A DNA stretch of 45,374 nt, from the NCBI GenBank assembly GCA_050260375.1, contig JBLNCA010000027.1:1-45374 (forward strand). Reading direction: 5' to 3'. The translations under genes were made by a program, and so were the position numbers. Below the pieces are notes generated by a model. It was not told the origin of the DNA and did not search any database. It saw only the letters and a list, made by a program, of their open reading frames with translations. How positions within the stretch are numbered: position 1 is the stretch's first letter; each line of letters begins with the position of its first letter. Of this stretch, positions 15,344 through 24,087 are shown in pieces. The DNA is from DTFZ01 sp050260375. Lineage in GTDB: Bacteria > Bacillota > Clostridia > Christensenellales > SZUA-584.

Positions 15344-16288
15344 TTAGTCGTCCATGCGCAGCGAGAGCCCTAAGGTTGCGAGCTTCTGCTGCACTTCTTC
15401 GAGCGACTTGCGCCCCAAGTTTCTTACCTTCATCATCTCTTCTTCGTTGCGCTTTATGAGCTCTTCTACCGTGTTTATCCCAGCGCGCTTCAAGCAGTTG
15501 TAAGAACGCACCGAGAGGTCGAGCTCTTCTATCGTTATCTCGAGCACCTTTTCCTTCTTGTCTTCCTCGGGCTCCACCATAATCTCCACGTTCTGCACGT
15601 GGTCGGTTAACGCCACGAACTGAGCAAGATGCTCGCTTATTATCTTTGCCGCAAGCGACACCGCCTCGTCGGGCGATATCGTGCCGTTGGTCCATAATTC
15701 AATTGCCAGCTTGTCGTAGTCGATGGACTGGCCTACGCGCGTGCTCTCGACGTTGAAGTTTACCTTCCTTACCGGCGTGAACAGCGAGTCTACGGGTATT
15801 ACGCCTATCGGCATGTCGGGCAGCTTGTTCCTTTCCGCCAGCACGTAGCCACGCCCTCTTTCCACCGTAATCTCCATATAAATGCTTGCGCCCTTGTCCA
15901 ATGTGGCTATATGCAGCTCGGGGTTTAATATCTCAACGTCCGAATCCAGCGATATATCCGCCGCGGTAACTTCTTTAGGCCCGTGTGCGTCAATGATAAG
16001 CGTCTTGGGTTCATTGACGTACATCTTCACCGCAAGCTGCTTTAAGTTGAGCACGATGTTCACGACGTCTTCGGTTACGCCTTCTATCGTGGAAAACTCG
16101 TGCAGCACGCCGTCTATCCTTACCCTCGTAACCGCCGCGCCGGGCAGGCACGAAAGCAGCACGCGCCTTAAGCTGTTGCCAAGCGTAGACCCGAAGCCGC
16201 GCTCCAGCGGCTCCATCACGAACTTGGCATATTTATTATCGGGCGACTTTTCAACGCACTGTATGTTTGGCTTTTCTATCTCTAACAT
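15344..16288 (-). CDS. rpoA: RNA polymerase alpha subunit
   Basis: This 314-residue subunit starts RNA polymerase assembly as a dimer. The N-terminal domain (about 1-228) has the FVMEPLERGFGSTLGNSLRR dimer block. A linker follows (VEPEEDKKEKV). The C-terminal domain (about 245-314) has EELDLSVRSYNCLKRAG and IGxK-type VRNLGRKSLEEV, which bind UP-element DNA and regulators. It is flanked by rpsD and rplQ as in other Firmicutes. Length and both domains are normal. Confidence 0.98.
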   Translation of the reverse strand: MLEIEKPNIQCVEKSPDNKYAKFVMEPLERGFGSTLGNSLRRVLLSCLPGAAVTRVRIDGVLHEFSTIEGVTEDVVNIVLNLKQLAVKMYVNEPKTLIIDAHGPKEVTAADISLDSDVEILNPELHIATLDKGASIYMEITVERGRGYVLAERNKLPDMPIGVIPVDSLFTPVRKVNFNVESTRVGQSIDYDKLAIELWTNGTISPDEAVSLAAKIISEHLAQFVALTDHVQNVEIMVEPEEDKKEKVLEITIEELDLSVRSYNCLKRAGINTVEELIKRNEEEMMKVRNLGRKSLEEVQQKLATLGLSLRMDD

Positions 16289-16343
16289 ATATAACCCTCC
16301 CGTTATAGTCTTATAGAATCGAGGGCAACCGCTTTTAAGCCTG

Positions 16344-16967
16344 TTACTTCGAATAGTACTCGACGATGAGGTGCTCTTCTATAGTCAGGTCGATATCCTC
16401 TCTTGACGGAACTGCGACGACTCTGCCTGTAAGGTTTGCGTTATCCATAGTAAGCCAGCTGGGCATCGGGCGCGGTTCGCTCTCCCTTATCTCCTTGAAC
16501 CTTTCTGTGTCGGCGGACGATTTCTTAACGGTTATCTCGTCGCCTTCCGCAACCTGGTAGGACGGAATGTCTACCTTCTTGCCGTTTACGAGTATATGAC
16601 CGTGCAGCACTATCTGCCTCGCCTGAGCACGCGAATCCCCAAGCCCCAAGCGGTATACTACGTTGTCGAGCCTCGACTCGCAGAGCCGGAGCAGGTTTTC
16701 GCCCGTCTTGCCCTTCATGCGCTCGGCAATGTTGTAATATTTCTCAAACTGGGATTCGAGCATACCGTAAAGCCTTTTAACCTTCTGCTTTTCACGGAGC
16801 TGCAACCCGTACTCGGATGTCTTCTTCCTGCCTTTGGCCGCTTCTCCCGGCGGCGTGGGGCGCTTTATAACCGAGCATTTTCCCGAATAGCATCTGTCGC
16901 CTTTTAAGAACAGCTTGCAGCCTTCCCTGCGGCACAGACGGCAAACGGAGCCTGTATATCTAGCCAT
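16344..16967 (-). CDS. rpsD: 30S ribosomal protein uS4, zinc-binding form
   Basis: This 207-residue primary 16S-binding protein has an N-terminal cysteine cluster (VCRLCRREGCKLFLKGDRC), so it is the C+ zinc form. An S4 RNA-binding domain (about 97-160) contains SRLDNVVYRLGLGDSRAQARQIV. uS4 often represses its own alpha operon in bacteria, but no clear target site was identified here. It lies between rpsK and rpoA. Length is normal. Confidence 0.97.
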   Translation of the reverse strand: MARYTGSVCRLCRREGCKLFLKGDRCYSGKCSVIKRPTPPGEAAKGRKKTSEYGLQLREKQKVKRLYGMLESQFEKYYNIAERMKGKTGENLLRLCESRLDNVVYRLGLGDSRAQARQIVLHGHILVNGKKVDIPSYQVAEGDEITVKKSSADTERFKEIRESEPRPMPSWLTMDNANLTGRVVAVPSREDIDLTIEEHLIVEYYSK

Positions 16968-16982
16968 ATATATAAATCCTCC

Positions 16983-17375
16983 TTATACTCTCCTGCGTTT
17001 GGGCGGACGGCATCCGTTGTGCGGAATGGGCGTCACGTCTTTTATGAGGCTGATCTCAAGCCCTGCGGTCTGCAAAGCGCGTATCGCGGCTTCACGTCCA
17101 GCGCCCGGCCCCTTTACATAAACGTCGACGAACCTGAGCCCGTGTTCCATTGCGGCGGTGGCTGCCTTTTCGGCCGCCATCTGAGCGGCAAACGGCGTGC
17201 TCTTTCTCGAGCCCCTGAAACCGAGGCCGCCTGCGCTCGCCCACGATATCGCGTTGCCGGCCGTGTCGGTTACCGTTACAAGCGTGTTGTTAAACGAAGC
17301 GCGGATATGCGCCTGGCCGCGTTCGATGTTCTTCTTTTCCCTGCGTTTTCTGACTATCTTTTTTGGTGAAGCCAT
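16983..17375 (-). CDS. rpsK: 30S ribosomal protein uS11
   Basis: This 130-residue protein of the 30S platform helps form the mRNA exit and Shine-Dalgarno cleft. It has the conserved GQAHIRASFNNTLVTVTD, GFRGSRKSTPFAAQ and C-terminal DVTPIPHNGCRPPKRRRV. It lies 9 nt after rpsM and 15 nt before rpsD. Length is typical. Confidence 0.97.
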   Translation of the reverse strand: MASPKKIVRKRREKKNIERGQAHIRASFNNTLVTVTDTAGNAISWASAGGLGFRGSRKSTPFAAQMAAEKAATAAMEHGLRFVDVYVKGPGAGREAAIRALQTAGLEISLIKDVTPIPHNGCRPPKRRRV

Positions 17376-17384
17376 CGGCTATCC

Positions 17385-17753
17385 TCACTTTCTCTTGCCG
17401 CCCGCGGTACGCTTCGGGCCTTTTCTTGTGCGTGCGTTCTGTTTAGTGTTCTGTCCTCTTACGGGCAGACCTTTGCGGTGGCGTATGCCGCGATAGCAAC
17501 CTATTTCGATGAGCCTTTTGATGTTCATCGTCGTGTCGCGCCGCAGGTCGCCTTCCACCTTCATGTTTTTATCGATATATTCTCTCAGCTTGCTGACTTC
17601 CGACTCGGTAAGATCTTTAACCCTCGTGTCGGGGTTGATGCCAGTCGCTTCCAAAATGCTCTGGGAAGTCTTGAGCCCGATGCCGTATATATACGTCAGG
17701 CCGATCTCGACCCTTTTCTCTCTTGGCAAATCAACGCCGGATATACGTGCCAC
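17385..17753 (-). CDS. rpsM: 30S ribosomal protein uS13
   Basis: This 122-residue head protein contacts P-site tRNA and forms intersubunit bridges. Conserved parts are ARISGVDLPREKRVEIGLTY, YGIG, the RGIRHRKGLPVRGQNTKQNAR helix and the basic tail. It starts the rpsM-rpsK-rpsD-rpoA-rplQ alpha group after rpmJ. Length is typical. Confidence 0.97.
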   Translation of the reverse strand: MARISGVDLPREKRVEIGLTYIYGIGLKTSQSILEATGINPDTRVKDLTESEVSKLREYIDKNMKVEGDLRRDTTMNIKRLIEIGCYRGIRHRKGLPVRGQNTKQNARTRKGPKRTAGGKRK

Positions 17754-17841
17754 TTATTTTACCTCCGAATAATTTTATATAGAAGTACGGATTCCGGGTT
17801 TTCCCGGCCAGCCGCATCCGTACAGGCATCCAATTATAACA

Positions 17842-17955
17842 TTAACCCTGGGTCTGCTTATGCTTGGGGTTTTTGCAGATAACCATTACCTTGCCGTCTC
17901 TCTTGATAACCTTGCATTTTTCACATATCGGTTTTACCGATGGCCTTACTTTCAT
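17842..17955 (-). CDS. rpmJ: 50S ribosomal protein bL36
   Basis: This 37-residue protein begins MKVRPSVKPICEKCKVIKR and ends KNPKHKQTQG, read by eye from 17955 to the TAA at 17842. The zinc ligands C11, C14, C27 and H32 are all present, so it is the C+ form. It lies between infA and rpmJ's usual partner rpsM, with an AGGAGG ribosome site about 6 nt before the ATG. Confidence 0.96.
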   Translation of the reverse strand: MKVRPSVKPICEKCKVIKRDGKVMVICKNPKHKQTQG

Positions 17956-18004
17956 TTTGCTATACCTCCTTAGTATACCCCTCATGCCGGGTACGCCATT
18001 TTTA

Positions 18005-18226
18005 TCAGCTCTTGCCGCGCCATGTAATGCGGCCGCGTTTCAAATCGTAGGGAGAAATCTCAACCGTAACTTTATCTCCCGGAAGTATCCTGATGTAGTG
18101 CATCCTTAGCTTCCCGGATATATGCGCGAGCACTTTATGCCCGTTTTCAAGCTCCACCTCGAACACGGCATTCGGATACGCTTCCGTAACCCTGCCTTCC
18201 ATCTCTATCACGTCGCCTTTTGACAA
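18005..18226 (-). CDS. infA: Translation initiation factor IF-1
   Basis: This 73-residue OB-fold protein binds the 30S A site during initiation. It reads SKGDVIEMEGRVTEAYPNA and then LRMHYIRILPGDKV, with the family ending GRITWR. I chose TTG 18226 because it gives the family's length (about 72) and has a GGGGGAAG ribosome site close upstream. The ATG at 18253 adds nine residues inside the upstream KOW gene and lacks a ribosome site. It lies between the KOW gene and rpmJ as in other Clostridia. Confidence 0.95.
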   Translation of the reverse strand: MSKGDVIEMEGRVTEAYPNAVFEVELENGHKVLAHISGKLRMHYIRILPGDKVTVEISPYDLKRGRITWRGKS

Positions 18227-18239
18227 ATCGCTTCCCCCT

Positions 18240-18524
18240 TTACGCGCCGTCACAGCTATTGCTAGATTTTATCGCACTGCGTATCTCCGCATCAAAGACC
18301 TTTGTTCCCTCTTTCAGCTTGCCCGCGATCCCCTCCAGCACCTCGGGCAAAAGCTTTAAGTGCTTCAGCTTCTTTTTCTTCGGCCTGTCTTTCGGCCTCA
18401 ATTTGCCGTCGGTTATGTGTACATACTGTTCATCTATTATATCCAATATCATGAATATCTTACCTTTGTCCCTGCCGGCCTTCGACTCGGCCAGCCTGCC
18501 GACTTCCACGGGATACTCAACCAT
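18240..18524 (-). CDS. KOW-domain L14e-like RNA-binding protein
   Basis: This 94-residue protein starts with a KOW-like motif (EVGRLAESKAGRDKGKIFMIL), like archaeal/eukaryotic L14e-L6e-L27e proteins, followed by a basic KDRPKKKKLKHLKLL helix. Such proteins are common in Clostridia exactly here, between map and infA. They are expected to bind RNA, perhaps the ribosome; function is not established. It ends 13 nt before the infA start. The C-terminal tail is polar and probably disordered. Confidence 0.85.
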   Translation of the reverse strand: MVEYPVEVGRLAESKAGRDKGKIFMILDIIDEQYVHITDGKLRPKDRPKKKKLKHLKLLPEVLEGIAGKLKEGTKVFDAEIRSAIKSSNSCDGA

Positions 18525-18543
18525 GTTTTTTTCCCCTTTCCGT

Positions 18544-19290
18544 CTAGACCCTTGTAAGGATCTCCGGGCCGTTTTCCGTCAACGCGACGGTGTGCTCGTA
18601 ATGCGCCGAAAGGCTCCCGTCCTTTGTGCAGACCGTCCAACCGTCTAATTTCGTGTACGTCTCTTTCGCGCCGTAGTTTATCATCGGCTCTATCGCAAGC
18701 ACCATGCCCACTTCCAGCCTTGGGCCCTTGTACCGGCTTACGAAATTGGGCACATTGGGCTCTTCATGAAGCTTCTGGCCTATTCCGTGCCCCACCAGCT
18801 CGCGTACTACCGAAAACCCCGCGGCTTCAGCCGTCTGCTGCACCGCAGCCGATATGCTGCAGAGCCGCTTTCCCTGCTGGAACTGCTTTACGCCTGCAAA
18901 GAACGACGCTTTCGTCACGTCTATGAGCCGCTGCGCTTCCGGAGTTATTTTGCCTACCGCGTACGTTTTCGCGCAGTCGCTGTGATAACCCTTATACTTG
19001 CAGCCCAGGTCGATGCTTACTATATCGCCCTCTTTGAGCTCGCGCTCCCCCGGTATGCCGTGTACGACCTCGTCGTTTACCGAAGCGTTTATCGTCGCGG
19101 GATAGCCCATGTATCCCAAGAACGACGGCTCGGCCCCGCTCTTCTCGATATGCCTGCGTACAATCCTGTCGAGCTCGGCCGTGGTAACGCCGGGGCGAAT
19201 CGCCTCTCCTACCAGCTTGTGGCATTCGGCCGCTATGGCTCCCGCAGCTTTCATTGACTCAATCTCACGCGCCGATTTCAGAATTATCAT
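18544..19290 (-). CDS. map: Methionine aminopeptidase, type I
   Basis: This 248-residue metalloenzyme removes the starting methionine from new proteins. The two-metal site can be followed: the His region ASVNDEVVHGIP, D in DIVSIDLGCKYKGYHSDCAKT, His in GHGIGQKLHEEP, and Glu in LAIEPMINYG and HYEHTVALTE. Length is that of type Ia enzymes without an N-terminal extension. It starts 15 nt after adk, the classic adk-map-infA order. Confidence 0.97.
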   Translation of the reverse strand: MIILKSAREIESMKAAGAIAAECHKLVGEAIRPGVTTAELDRIVRRHIEKSGAEPSFLGYMGYPATINASVNDEVVHGIPGERELKEGDIVSIDLGCKYKGYHSDCAKTYAVGKITPEAQRLIDVTKASFFAGVKQFQQGKRLCSISAAVQQTAEAAGFSVVRELVGHGIGQKLHEEPNVPNFVSRYKGPRLEVGMVLAIEPMINYGAKETYTKLDGWTVCTKDGSLSAHYEHTVALTENGPEILTRV

Positions 19291-19305
19291 TTACCCTTTA
19301 CCCGC

Positions 19306-19953
19306 TCAAGCCTCGCCGCTTGGCTGGGGCTCCTCATTCAGTACGGCAATTATCGTTTCGGTTATATCGTCTATACCACCCGACCCCACTATGTCGTGCA
19401 GTATGCCTTTTTTGGTGTAGTAGTCAATAAGCGGCTGCGTCTTTTCCTTGTAGACGGCAATGCGCTTTTTGACCGTCTCTTCCTTGTCGTCGTCGCGCAC
19501 ATACAGAGCGCCTGAGCAGCGCGGGCATTTGTTTATATCCTCAAGCATCGACTCGTGGTACGTCGCGCCGCACTTGCTGCATACCCTGCGCCCGCACATC
19601 CTGTGTATCAGTTTGTCGTCGGGCACAACTATGTTGATAACCGCGTCAAGCGATGCGAACTTTTCGAGAGCTTCGGCCTGAACGTCCGTTCTCGGAAAAC
19701 CGTCGAGTATGAACCCGTTCTTTGCGTCCGGCTTGGAAACGCGCTCCTTCACCATAGCGATTATTACGTCGTCAGGCACATATGCGCCTGCGTCCATGTA
19801 CTTCTTGGCCTCTTTGCCCAGCGGCGTCAGGTTCTTTACCTCTTCCCTCAGCATGTCGCCGGTGGATATGTGAGGTATTCCATATCTCGCAGCTATCCTT
19901 GCAGCCTGCGTTCCCTTTCCCGCTCCCGGCGGTCCGACAAACATTAGTTTCAT
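19306..19953 (-). CDS. adk: Adenylate kinase, zinc-LID form
   Basis: This 215-residue enzyme interconverts ATP+AMP and 2 ADP. The P-loop is GPPGAGKGTQA (residues 7-15), the AMP site contains STGDMLREEV and the ILDGFPRT motif is present. The long LID has four cysteines (CSKCGATYH ... CPRCSG) for structural zinc, typical of Gram-positive enzymes. It lies between secY and map. Length is normal. Confidence 0.97.
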   Translation of the reverse strand: MKLMFVGPPGAGKGTQAARIAARYGIPHISTGDMLREEVKNLTPLGKEAKKYMDAGAYVPDDVIIAMVKERVSKPDAKNGFILDGFPRTDVQAEALEKFASLDAVINIVVPDDKLIHRMCGRRVCSKCGATYHESMLEDINKCPRCSGALYVRDDDKEETVKKRIAVYKEKTQPLIDYYTKKGILHDIVGSGGIDDITETIIAVLNEEPQPSGEA

Positions 19954-19962
19954 AACTACCCC

Positions 19963-21240
19963 TTATTTCAAAAAGCCCTTGTAGTGCCTCATCATAAGAT
20001 GCGACTCCAGCTGTTTCGTCGTTTCAAGCGCAACGTTCACCATAATTAGCAAACTTGTAGCGCCGAATCCCAAAGGGAAATTGGCTATCGCGCTCAGCCC
20101 CATGGGTACCGCCGCTATAAGCGCCAGGAATATCGCACCGAAGAGCGTGATACGCATGAGTATCTTCTGCAGGTATTCCGTCGTGGATTTGCCCGCGCGT
20201 ATTCCCGGTATGAACCCGCCGTTCTGCTGCATGTTCTTTGCTATTTCAACGGTGTTGAACGACACCTGCGAATAGAAGAACGTGAAGAAGAATATAAGCA
20301 GCGCGTTTAATATAATATACAGCACGGTATTGGGCCCCATTACGGCTTCGTAGGCAGCATTTTTTGCCTTGTCTGCGCCGTTTATAAGCTGCACTATCAT
20401 CTGCGGGAACTGCAGCAGCGTCAACGCAAATATAAGCGGCAGCACTCCCGACTGGTTGATCTTCATCGGTATATGCGTCGACTGACCGCCGTATATCTTG
20501 CGGCCTATTACGCGCTTGGCGTACTGAACTGGTATCCTGCGCTCGCCCATATCGATGAACGTAATAGCCGTTATAACCGCTACCGCAGCTATGAGCAGTA
20601 TTACGGGCGTCAAATATGTCGTGCCGCTTCCTTCAACGCCGGCGGCCGCGATGAGCCTTGCGCCCGCGCCTGGAATTGCAGAAATTATGCTTATATAGAT
20701 CAGCAGCGACACTCCGTTGCCCACGCCGTTTTCCGTTATCTTCTCGCCTATCCACATTATAAGCGCCGTGCCGGCCGTAAGGCACATAACTATAGTAATC
20801 TGCGTCAGTATCAACGGCGTGCCGGTCTTTATTATTGCCCTGTTGCCGAACCACAGCATCATGCTTATCGCCTGCACAAGGCCCAGCCCCACGCCCGCGT
20901 AGCGGGTGATGGACGCGAGCTTTTTCCTGCCCTCAGGCCCTTCCTTCTGCATCCTCTCGAGCGCCGGAATGGCCATCGTCAAAAGCTGCACTATGATCTG
21001 CGCCGTGATGTACGGCGTTATGCCCAATGCAAACAACGAAAAGTTCGAAAGGCCGCCGCTGAACAGGTTAAGAAACTGCCCGAACGTGCTTGCCCCTATC
21101 GTCTCGCCTACTATCGAGGCGTCTATGCCCGGTACAGGTACATGCGCTCCTACTCTGTAAACAAGAAGCATCATGACCGTATAGAGCATCTTTTTCCTGA
21201 TATCCGGGACCTTCCATGCGTTTCGGAGCGTACTGAACAT
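19963..21240 (-). CDS. secY: Preprotein translocase subunit SecY
   Basis: This 425-residue membrane protein has about ten transmembrane segments and forms the Sec channel with SecE and SecG. Signature parts are RVGAHVPVPGID, GITPYITAQIIVQLLT and the plug/loop segment MGERRIPVQYAKRVIGRK. Its ATG shares one base with the rplO stop (21240), so the two are translationally coupled. This is the normal spc-operon end, ahead of adk. No anomalies. Confidence 0.98.
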   Translation of the reverse strand: MFSTLRNAWKVPDIRKKMLYTVMMLLVYRVGAHVPVPGIDASIVGETIGASTFGQFLNLFSGGLSNFSLFALGITPYITAQIIVQLLTMAIPALERMQKEGPEGRKKLASITRYAGVGLGLVQAISMMLWFGNRAIIKTGTPLILTQITIVMCLTAGTALIMWIGEKITENGVGNGVSLLIYISIISAIPGAGARLIAAAGVEGSGTTYLTPVILLIAAVAVITAITFIDMGERRIPVQYAKRVIGRKIYGGQSTHIPMKINQSGVLPLIFALTLLQFPQMIVQLINGADKAKNAAYEAVMGPNTVLYIILNALLIFFFTFFYSQVSFNTVEIAKNMQQNGGFIPGIRAGKSTTEYLQKILMRITLFGAIFLALIAAVPMGLSAIANFPLGFGATSLLIMVNVALETTKQLESHLMMRHYKGFLK

Positions 21241-21683
21241 TACTCTACCACCTCTGCCGTTCCACCGGCCGCCACTATTTTTTCAGTGGCTGTCTTCGTG
21301 AATTTCGCGGCTTTTACAGTAAGTTTTTTAGTCAACTCGCCGTTTCCGAGTATCTTGACGCCGTCCAATACCTGCCGCACGAGCCTCTCTTTTTTAAGCA
21401 GCTCGGCAGTTACTTCGGTGCCGTCCTCGAAGCGGTTCAAGTCCCCTACGTTTACTATCGAGTATTCTTTTGCAAATATATTTGTAAAGCCTCTTTTCGG
21501 GAGTCGTCTTGAAAGCGGCATCTGTCCGCCTTCGAATCCCGGGCCTTTACCGCCGCCGCTTCTGCTGTTCTGCCCCGTCTGGCCGCGCGTGGAAGTCTTG
21601 CCCATGCCGGAGCCTATGCCCCTGCCAACGCGCTTTTTTTCCTTCCTGGCGCCCGGAGCCGGCTTTAATTCGTTCAATTTCAC
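21240..21683 (-). CDS. rplO: 50S ribosomal protein uL15
   Basis: This 147-residue late-assembly protein has the glycine-rich N-terminus KRVGRGIGSGMGKTSTRGQ and GFEGGQMPLSRRLPKRGF, which threads into 23S rRNA, plus a C-terminal alpha/beta domain. It overlaps secY by one base and follows rpmD by 2 nt. Length is typical. Confidence 0.97.
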   Translation of the reverse strand: MKLNELKPAPGARKEKKRVGRGIGSGMGKTSTRGQTGQNSRSGGGKGPGFEGGQMPLSRRLPKRGFTNIFAKEYSIVNVGDLNRFEDGTEVTAELLKKERLVRQVLDGVKILGNGELTKKLTVKAAKFTKTATEKIVAAGGTAEVVE

Positions 21684-21685
21684 GA

Positions 21686-21877
21686 TTATTTGCCCTCCTT
21701 AGCGTCCAGCACCTTAACAAGGTGCGAAACTTTGTTTATCATTCCCCGTATGCAATCGTTGTCCTCATGCTCTGCGACAGAATTCAACTTGCCAAGGCCC
21801 AGAGCTGTTACTGTCGCCTTCTGGTCTTTGGGGCAGCCTATGGGGCTTTTTACAAGCTGTATCTTAATCTTCGCCAT
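21686..21877 (-). CDS. rpmD: 50S ribosomal protein uL30
   Basis: This 63-residue protein reads KIKIQLVKSPIGCPKDQKAT and ALGLGKLNSVAEHED, matching bacterial-size uL30. It lies between rpsE and rplO with 11 nt and 2 nt gaps. No anomalies. Confidence 0.95.
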   Translation of the reverse strand: MAKIKIQLVKSPIGCPKDQKATVTALGLGKLNSVAEHEDNDCIRGMINKVSHLVKVLDAKEGK

Positions 21878-21888
21878 TCCTGACCCTC

Positions 21889-22455
21889 CTACCTAAGCTG
21901 CTCGACGCTTATGCCGCGAAGCCTTGCGTATTCTTCCGCAGTCTTTAAGGCCTTTAAGCCCTCTATCGTGGCTCTCACGCAGTTTGTGGGCGTGTTTGAC
22001 CCCTGGGACTTCGTCTTTATATCCTTTACGCCCGCGAGCTCCAGAACCGCGCGCGCGGGGCCGCCCGCGATAACGCCTGTTCCTTCGCTTGCCGGCAGCA
22101 GCAGCACCTTGCCGCGCCCGAACACGCCTATTACCTCGTGAGGTATCGTCGTACCTACTATGGGCACGTTTATCATGCTGCGCTTTGCCTTCTGCACCGC
22201 CTTGGCGATAGCTTCGGGTATCTCGGCAGCTTTGCCGAGGCCTGCGCCGACCTTTCCTTTTTCATCGCCCACTACAACGAGCGCCGTAAACCTGAAGTTG
22301 CGTCCGCCTTTTACGACTTTTGCAACGCGGTTGACGTAAACGAGCTTCTCCTTGAATTCGGGTTCTTCTTCCTTGCGGAACGGCCTGCGCGAACCGCGCT
22401 GCTCTTTTGATTCTACTCTATTGTCACCTTTTGAAAATGCGTCGTTTTTCTGCAC
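21889..22455 (-). CDS. rpsE: 30S ribosomal protein uS5
   Basis: This 188-residue protein has the double-stranded-RNA-like S5 N-terminal domain (LVYVNRVAKVVKGGRNFRF, then GDEKGKVGAGLGKA) and a C-terminal domain with GTTIPHEVIGVFGRGKV. uS5 shapes the mRNA entry helicase and decoding accuracy. It has about 25 extra polar N-terminal residues before the S5 fold (MQKNDAFSKGDNRVESKEQR), a little longer than the E. coli form. It lies 15 nt after rplR. Confidence 0.97.
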   Translation of the reverse strand: MQKNDAFSKGDNRVESKEQRGSRRPFRKEEEPEFKEKLVYVNRVAKVVKGGRNFRFTALVVVGDEKGKVGAGLGKAAEIPEAIAKAVQKAKRSMINVPIVGTTIPHEVIGVFGRGKVLLLPASEGTGVIAGGPARAVLELAGVKDIKTKSQGSNTPTNCVRATIEGLKALKTAEEYARLRGISVEQLR

Positions 22456-22470
22456 CAGACAAACCTCCTT

Positions 22471-22839
22471 TTAAAACTTGAGCCCGGCTTCCCTGGCGCC
22501 GTCTGCCAGCTTTTGCACCCTTCCCGTGTAGAGGTATCCCCCACGGTCGAACACCACCTGAGTAATGCCGTTTGCGAGAGCCTGTTTTCCTATCGCGAGC
22601 CCGACAATCTTTGCCGCTTCGCTCTTGGTCTTGCCCTCTATATCCTTTTTAAGCGCTCCGGAAAGCGTAGAAGAACTCGCCAGCGTAACGCCTTTTGTGT
22701 CGTCTATTATCTGCGCATAGATGTGCGACGTGCTGCGGAACACATTCAGCCTCGGCTTCTCGGCCGTGCCCGTTATCTTGTTGCGCACCCTTATGTGCCG
22801 GCCTTTTCTTACCGCGTTTTTATCTGCTTTGTTTATCAC
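22471..22839 (-). CDS. rplR: 50S ribosomal protein uL18
   Basis: This 122-residue 5S rRNA-binding protein has RLNVFRSTSHIYAQIIDD, ASSSTL and the C-terminal FDRGGYLYTGRVQKLADGAR. It lies 14 nt after rplF and 15 nt before rpsE. Length is typical. Confidence 0.97.
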   Translation of the reverse strand: MINKADKNAVRKGRHIRVRNKITGTAEKPRLNVFRSTSHIYAQIIDDTKGVTLASSSTLSGALKKDIEGKTKSEAAKIVGLAIGKQALANGITQVVFDRGGYLYTGRVQKLADGAREAGLKF

Positions 22840-22853
22840 GCTTTACCACCTCT

Positions 22854-23393
22854 CTACATTCCGGTCTTTCCGACTTTGATGGCGACCTGCTCGCCCTGAT
22901 ACCGTATGCCCTTGCCTTTATAAGGCTCCGGCGGGCGTACGCCGCGAATCTCGGCGGCAAACTGTCCGACGGCCTGCTTTGAAACGCCGGAAACTTTTAT
23001 TATATTGGTGCCTTCCACGTCGAGCTTTATGTCCTTTGTCTCGTTTATCTCAACCGGATGCGAATACCCTACGTTAAGAACTATCTTGTTGCCGCTCTTC
23101 TGCACCCTGTATCCTACGCCCACGACTTCCAGCGTCTTCGTGAACCCCTTCGTTACGCCGGTTATCATGTTGGCTATGAGCGCCCTTGAGAGGCCGTGCA
23201 TCGCCCTGTCCCTCTTGTTTTCGGACTTGCGGCTCACGCTGATAACGCCGTTTTCGATGCTTACGCTTACTTCGGGCGGCAGTTTTTCGGTTAATTCGCC
23301 CTTATTGCTTTTTACCCTTATTACGTTTCCCTCTTCCGTAGTGACCGTTACGCCTTGGGGAATCTCAACGGGCATCTTACCAATTCTAGACAT
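22854..23393 (-). CDS. rplF: 50S ribosomal protein uL6
   Basis: This 179-residue protein has two alpha/beta repeats and the signature MSRIGKMPVEIPQGV, plus the C-terminal PEPYKGKGIRYQGEQV near the factor-binding site. Gap to rpsH is 30 nt. Length is typical. Confidence 0.97.
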   Translation of the reverse strand: MSRIGKMPVEIPQGVTVTTEEGNVIRVKSNKGELTEKLPPEVSVSIENGVISVSRKSENKRDRAMHGLSRALIANMITGVTKGFTKTLEVVGVGYRVQKSGNKIVLNVGYSHPVEINETKDIKLDVEGTNIIKVSGVSKQAVGQFAAEIRGVRPPEPYKGKGIRYQGEQVAIKVGKTGM

Positions 23394-23423
23394 CTTATCT
23401 CCTCCGCAATTGCGTTGTCTTCG

Positions 23424-23822
23424 TTACCAGACGTACGCGATGACCTCGCCGCCTACGCCGTTTTCACGCGCTTCCTTGTCCGTCATTATACCCTTGGACG
23501 TAGATATAATGGCGATTCCCAGTCCGCCCAAAACTTTAGGCACTTCATCCTTGCCTGCATAGACTCTAAGGCCAGGCTTGCTTATCTTCTTAAGCCCGGT
23601 TATTATCGACGTATCCTTGGGGCCGTATTTGAGCGTTATGCGTATTACGCCCTGCGGGCCCTCTTCCTTGTATTCATATCCCTTTATGAAACCCTCTTTC
23701 AAAAGTATGCCGGCTATCGCCTTTTTCGTCTTTGAAGCGGGTATATCTATCACTTCATGCTTTGCGCTTAAAGCATTGCGTATGCGGGTCAGCATATCCG
23801 CTACTGGATCAGTTACAGGCAT
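23424..23822 (-). CDS. rpsH: 30S ribosomal protein uS8
   Basis: This 132-residue 16S-binding protein starts MPVTDPVADMLTRIRNA and ends with the conserved STSKGIMTDKEAREN and GGEVIAYVW. In E. coli uS8 represses the spc operon; whether this holds here is not shown. A 64-nt gap separates it from rpsZ upstream. Confidence 0.97.
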   Translation of the reverse strand: MPVTDPVADMLTRIRNALSAKHEVIDIPASKTKKAIAGILLKEGFIKGYEYKEEGPQGVIRITLKYGPKDTSIITGLKKISKPGLRVYAGKDEVPKVLGGLGIAIISTSKGIMTDKEARENGVGGEVIAYVW

Positions 23823-23886
23823 CTTCTTACCTCCTTAATTTATCGATACGCGCCGGGACGCATATGCGCCCGGGGCCAAGCAAGCG

Positions 23887-24072
23887 CTACCAGCTCGATT
23901 TTCTGACGCCGGGTATCTCGCCCCTGTAGGCAAGCTCCCTGAAGCATATGCGGCATACGCCGTATTTGCGCAAGACCGCGTGCGGCCTCCCGCATATACT
24001 GCACCGCGTATAGTTCCTGGTGCTGAACTTTGAGCCTCTTTGCTGTTTATTTATCATCGATTTCTTTGCCAC
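23887..24072 (-). CDS. rpsZ: 30S ribosomal protein uS14, zinc type (S14Z)
   Basis: This 61-residue type Z uS14 has the zinc knuckle Cys pairs CSIC and CRIC, as in Gram-positive bacteria, and ends GEIPGVRKSSW. It lies 15 nt after rplE. The short cysteine-bearing form is the primary S14 in Clostridia. Confidence 0.96.
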   Translation of the reverse strand: MAKKSMINKQQRGSKFSTRNYTRCSICGRPHAVLRKYGVCRICFRELAYRGEIPGVRKSSW

Positions 24073-24087
24073 TTTGAACCTCCGTCC

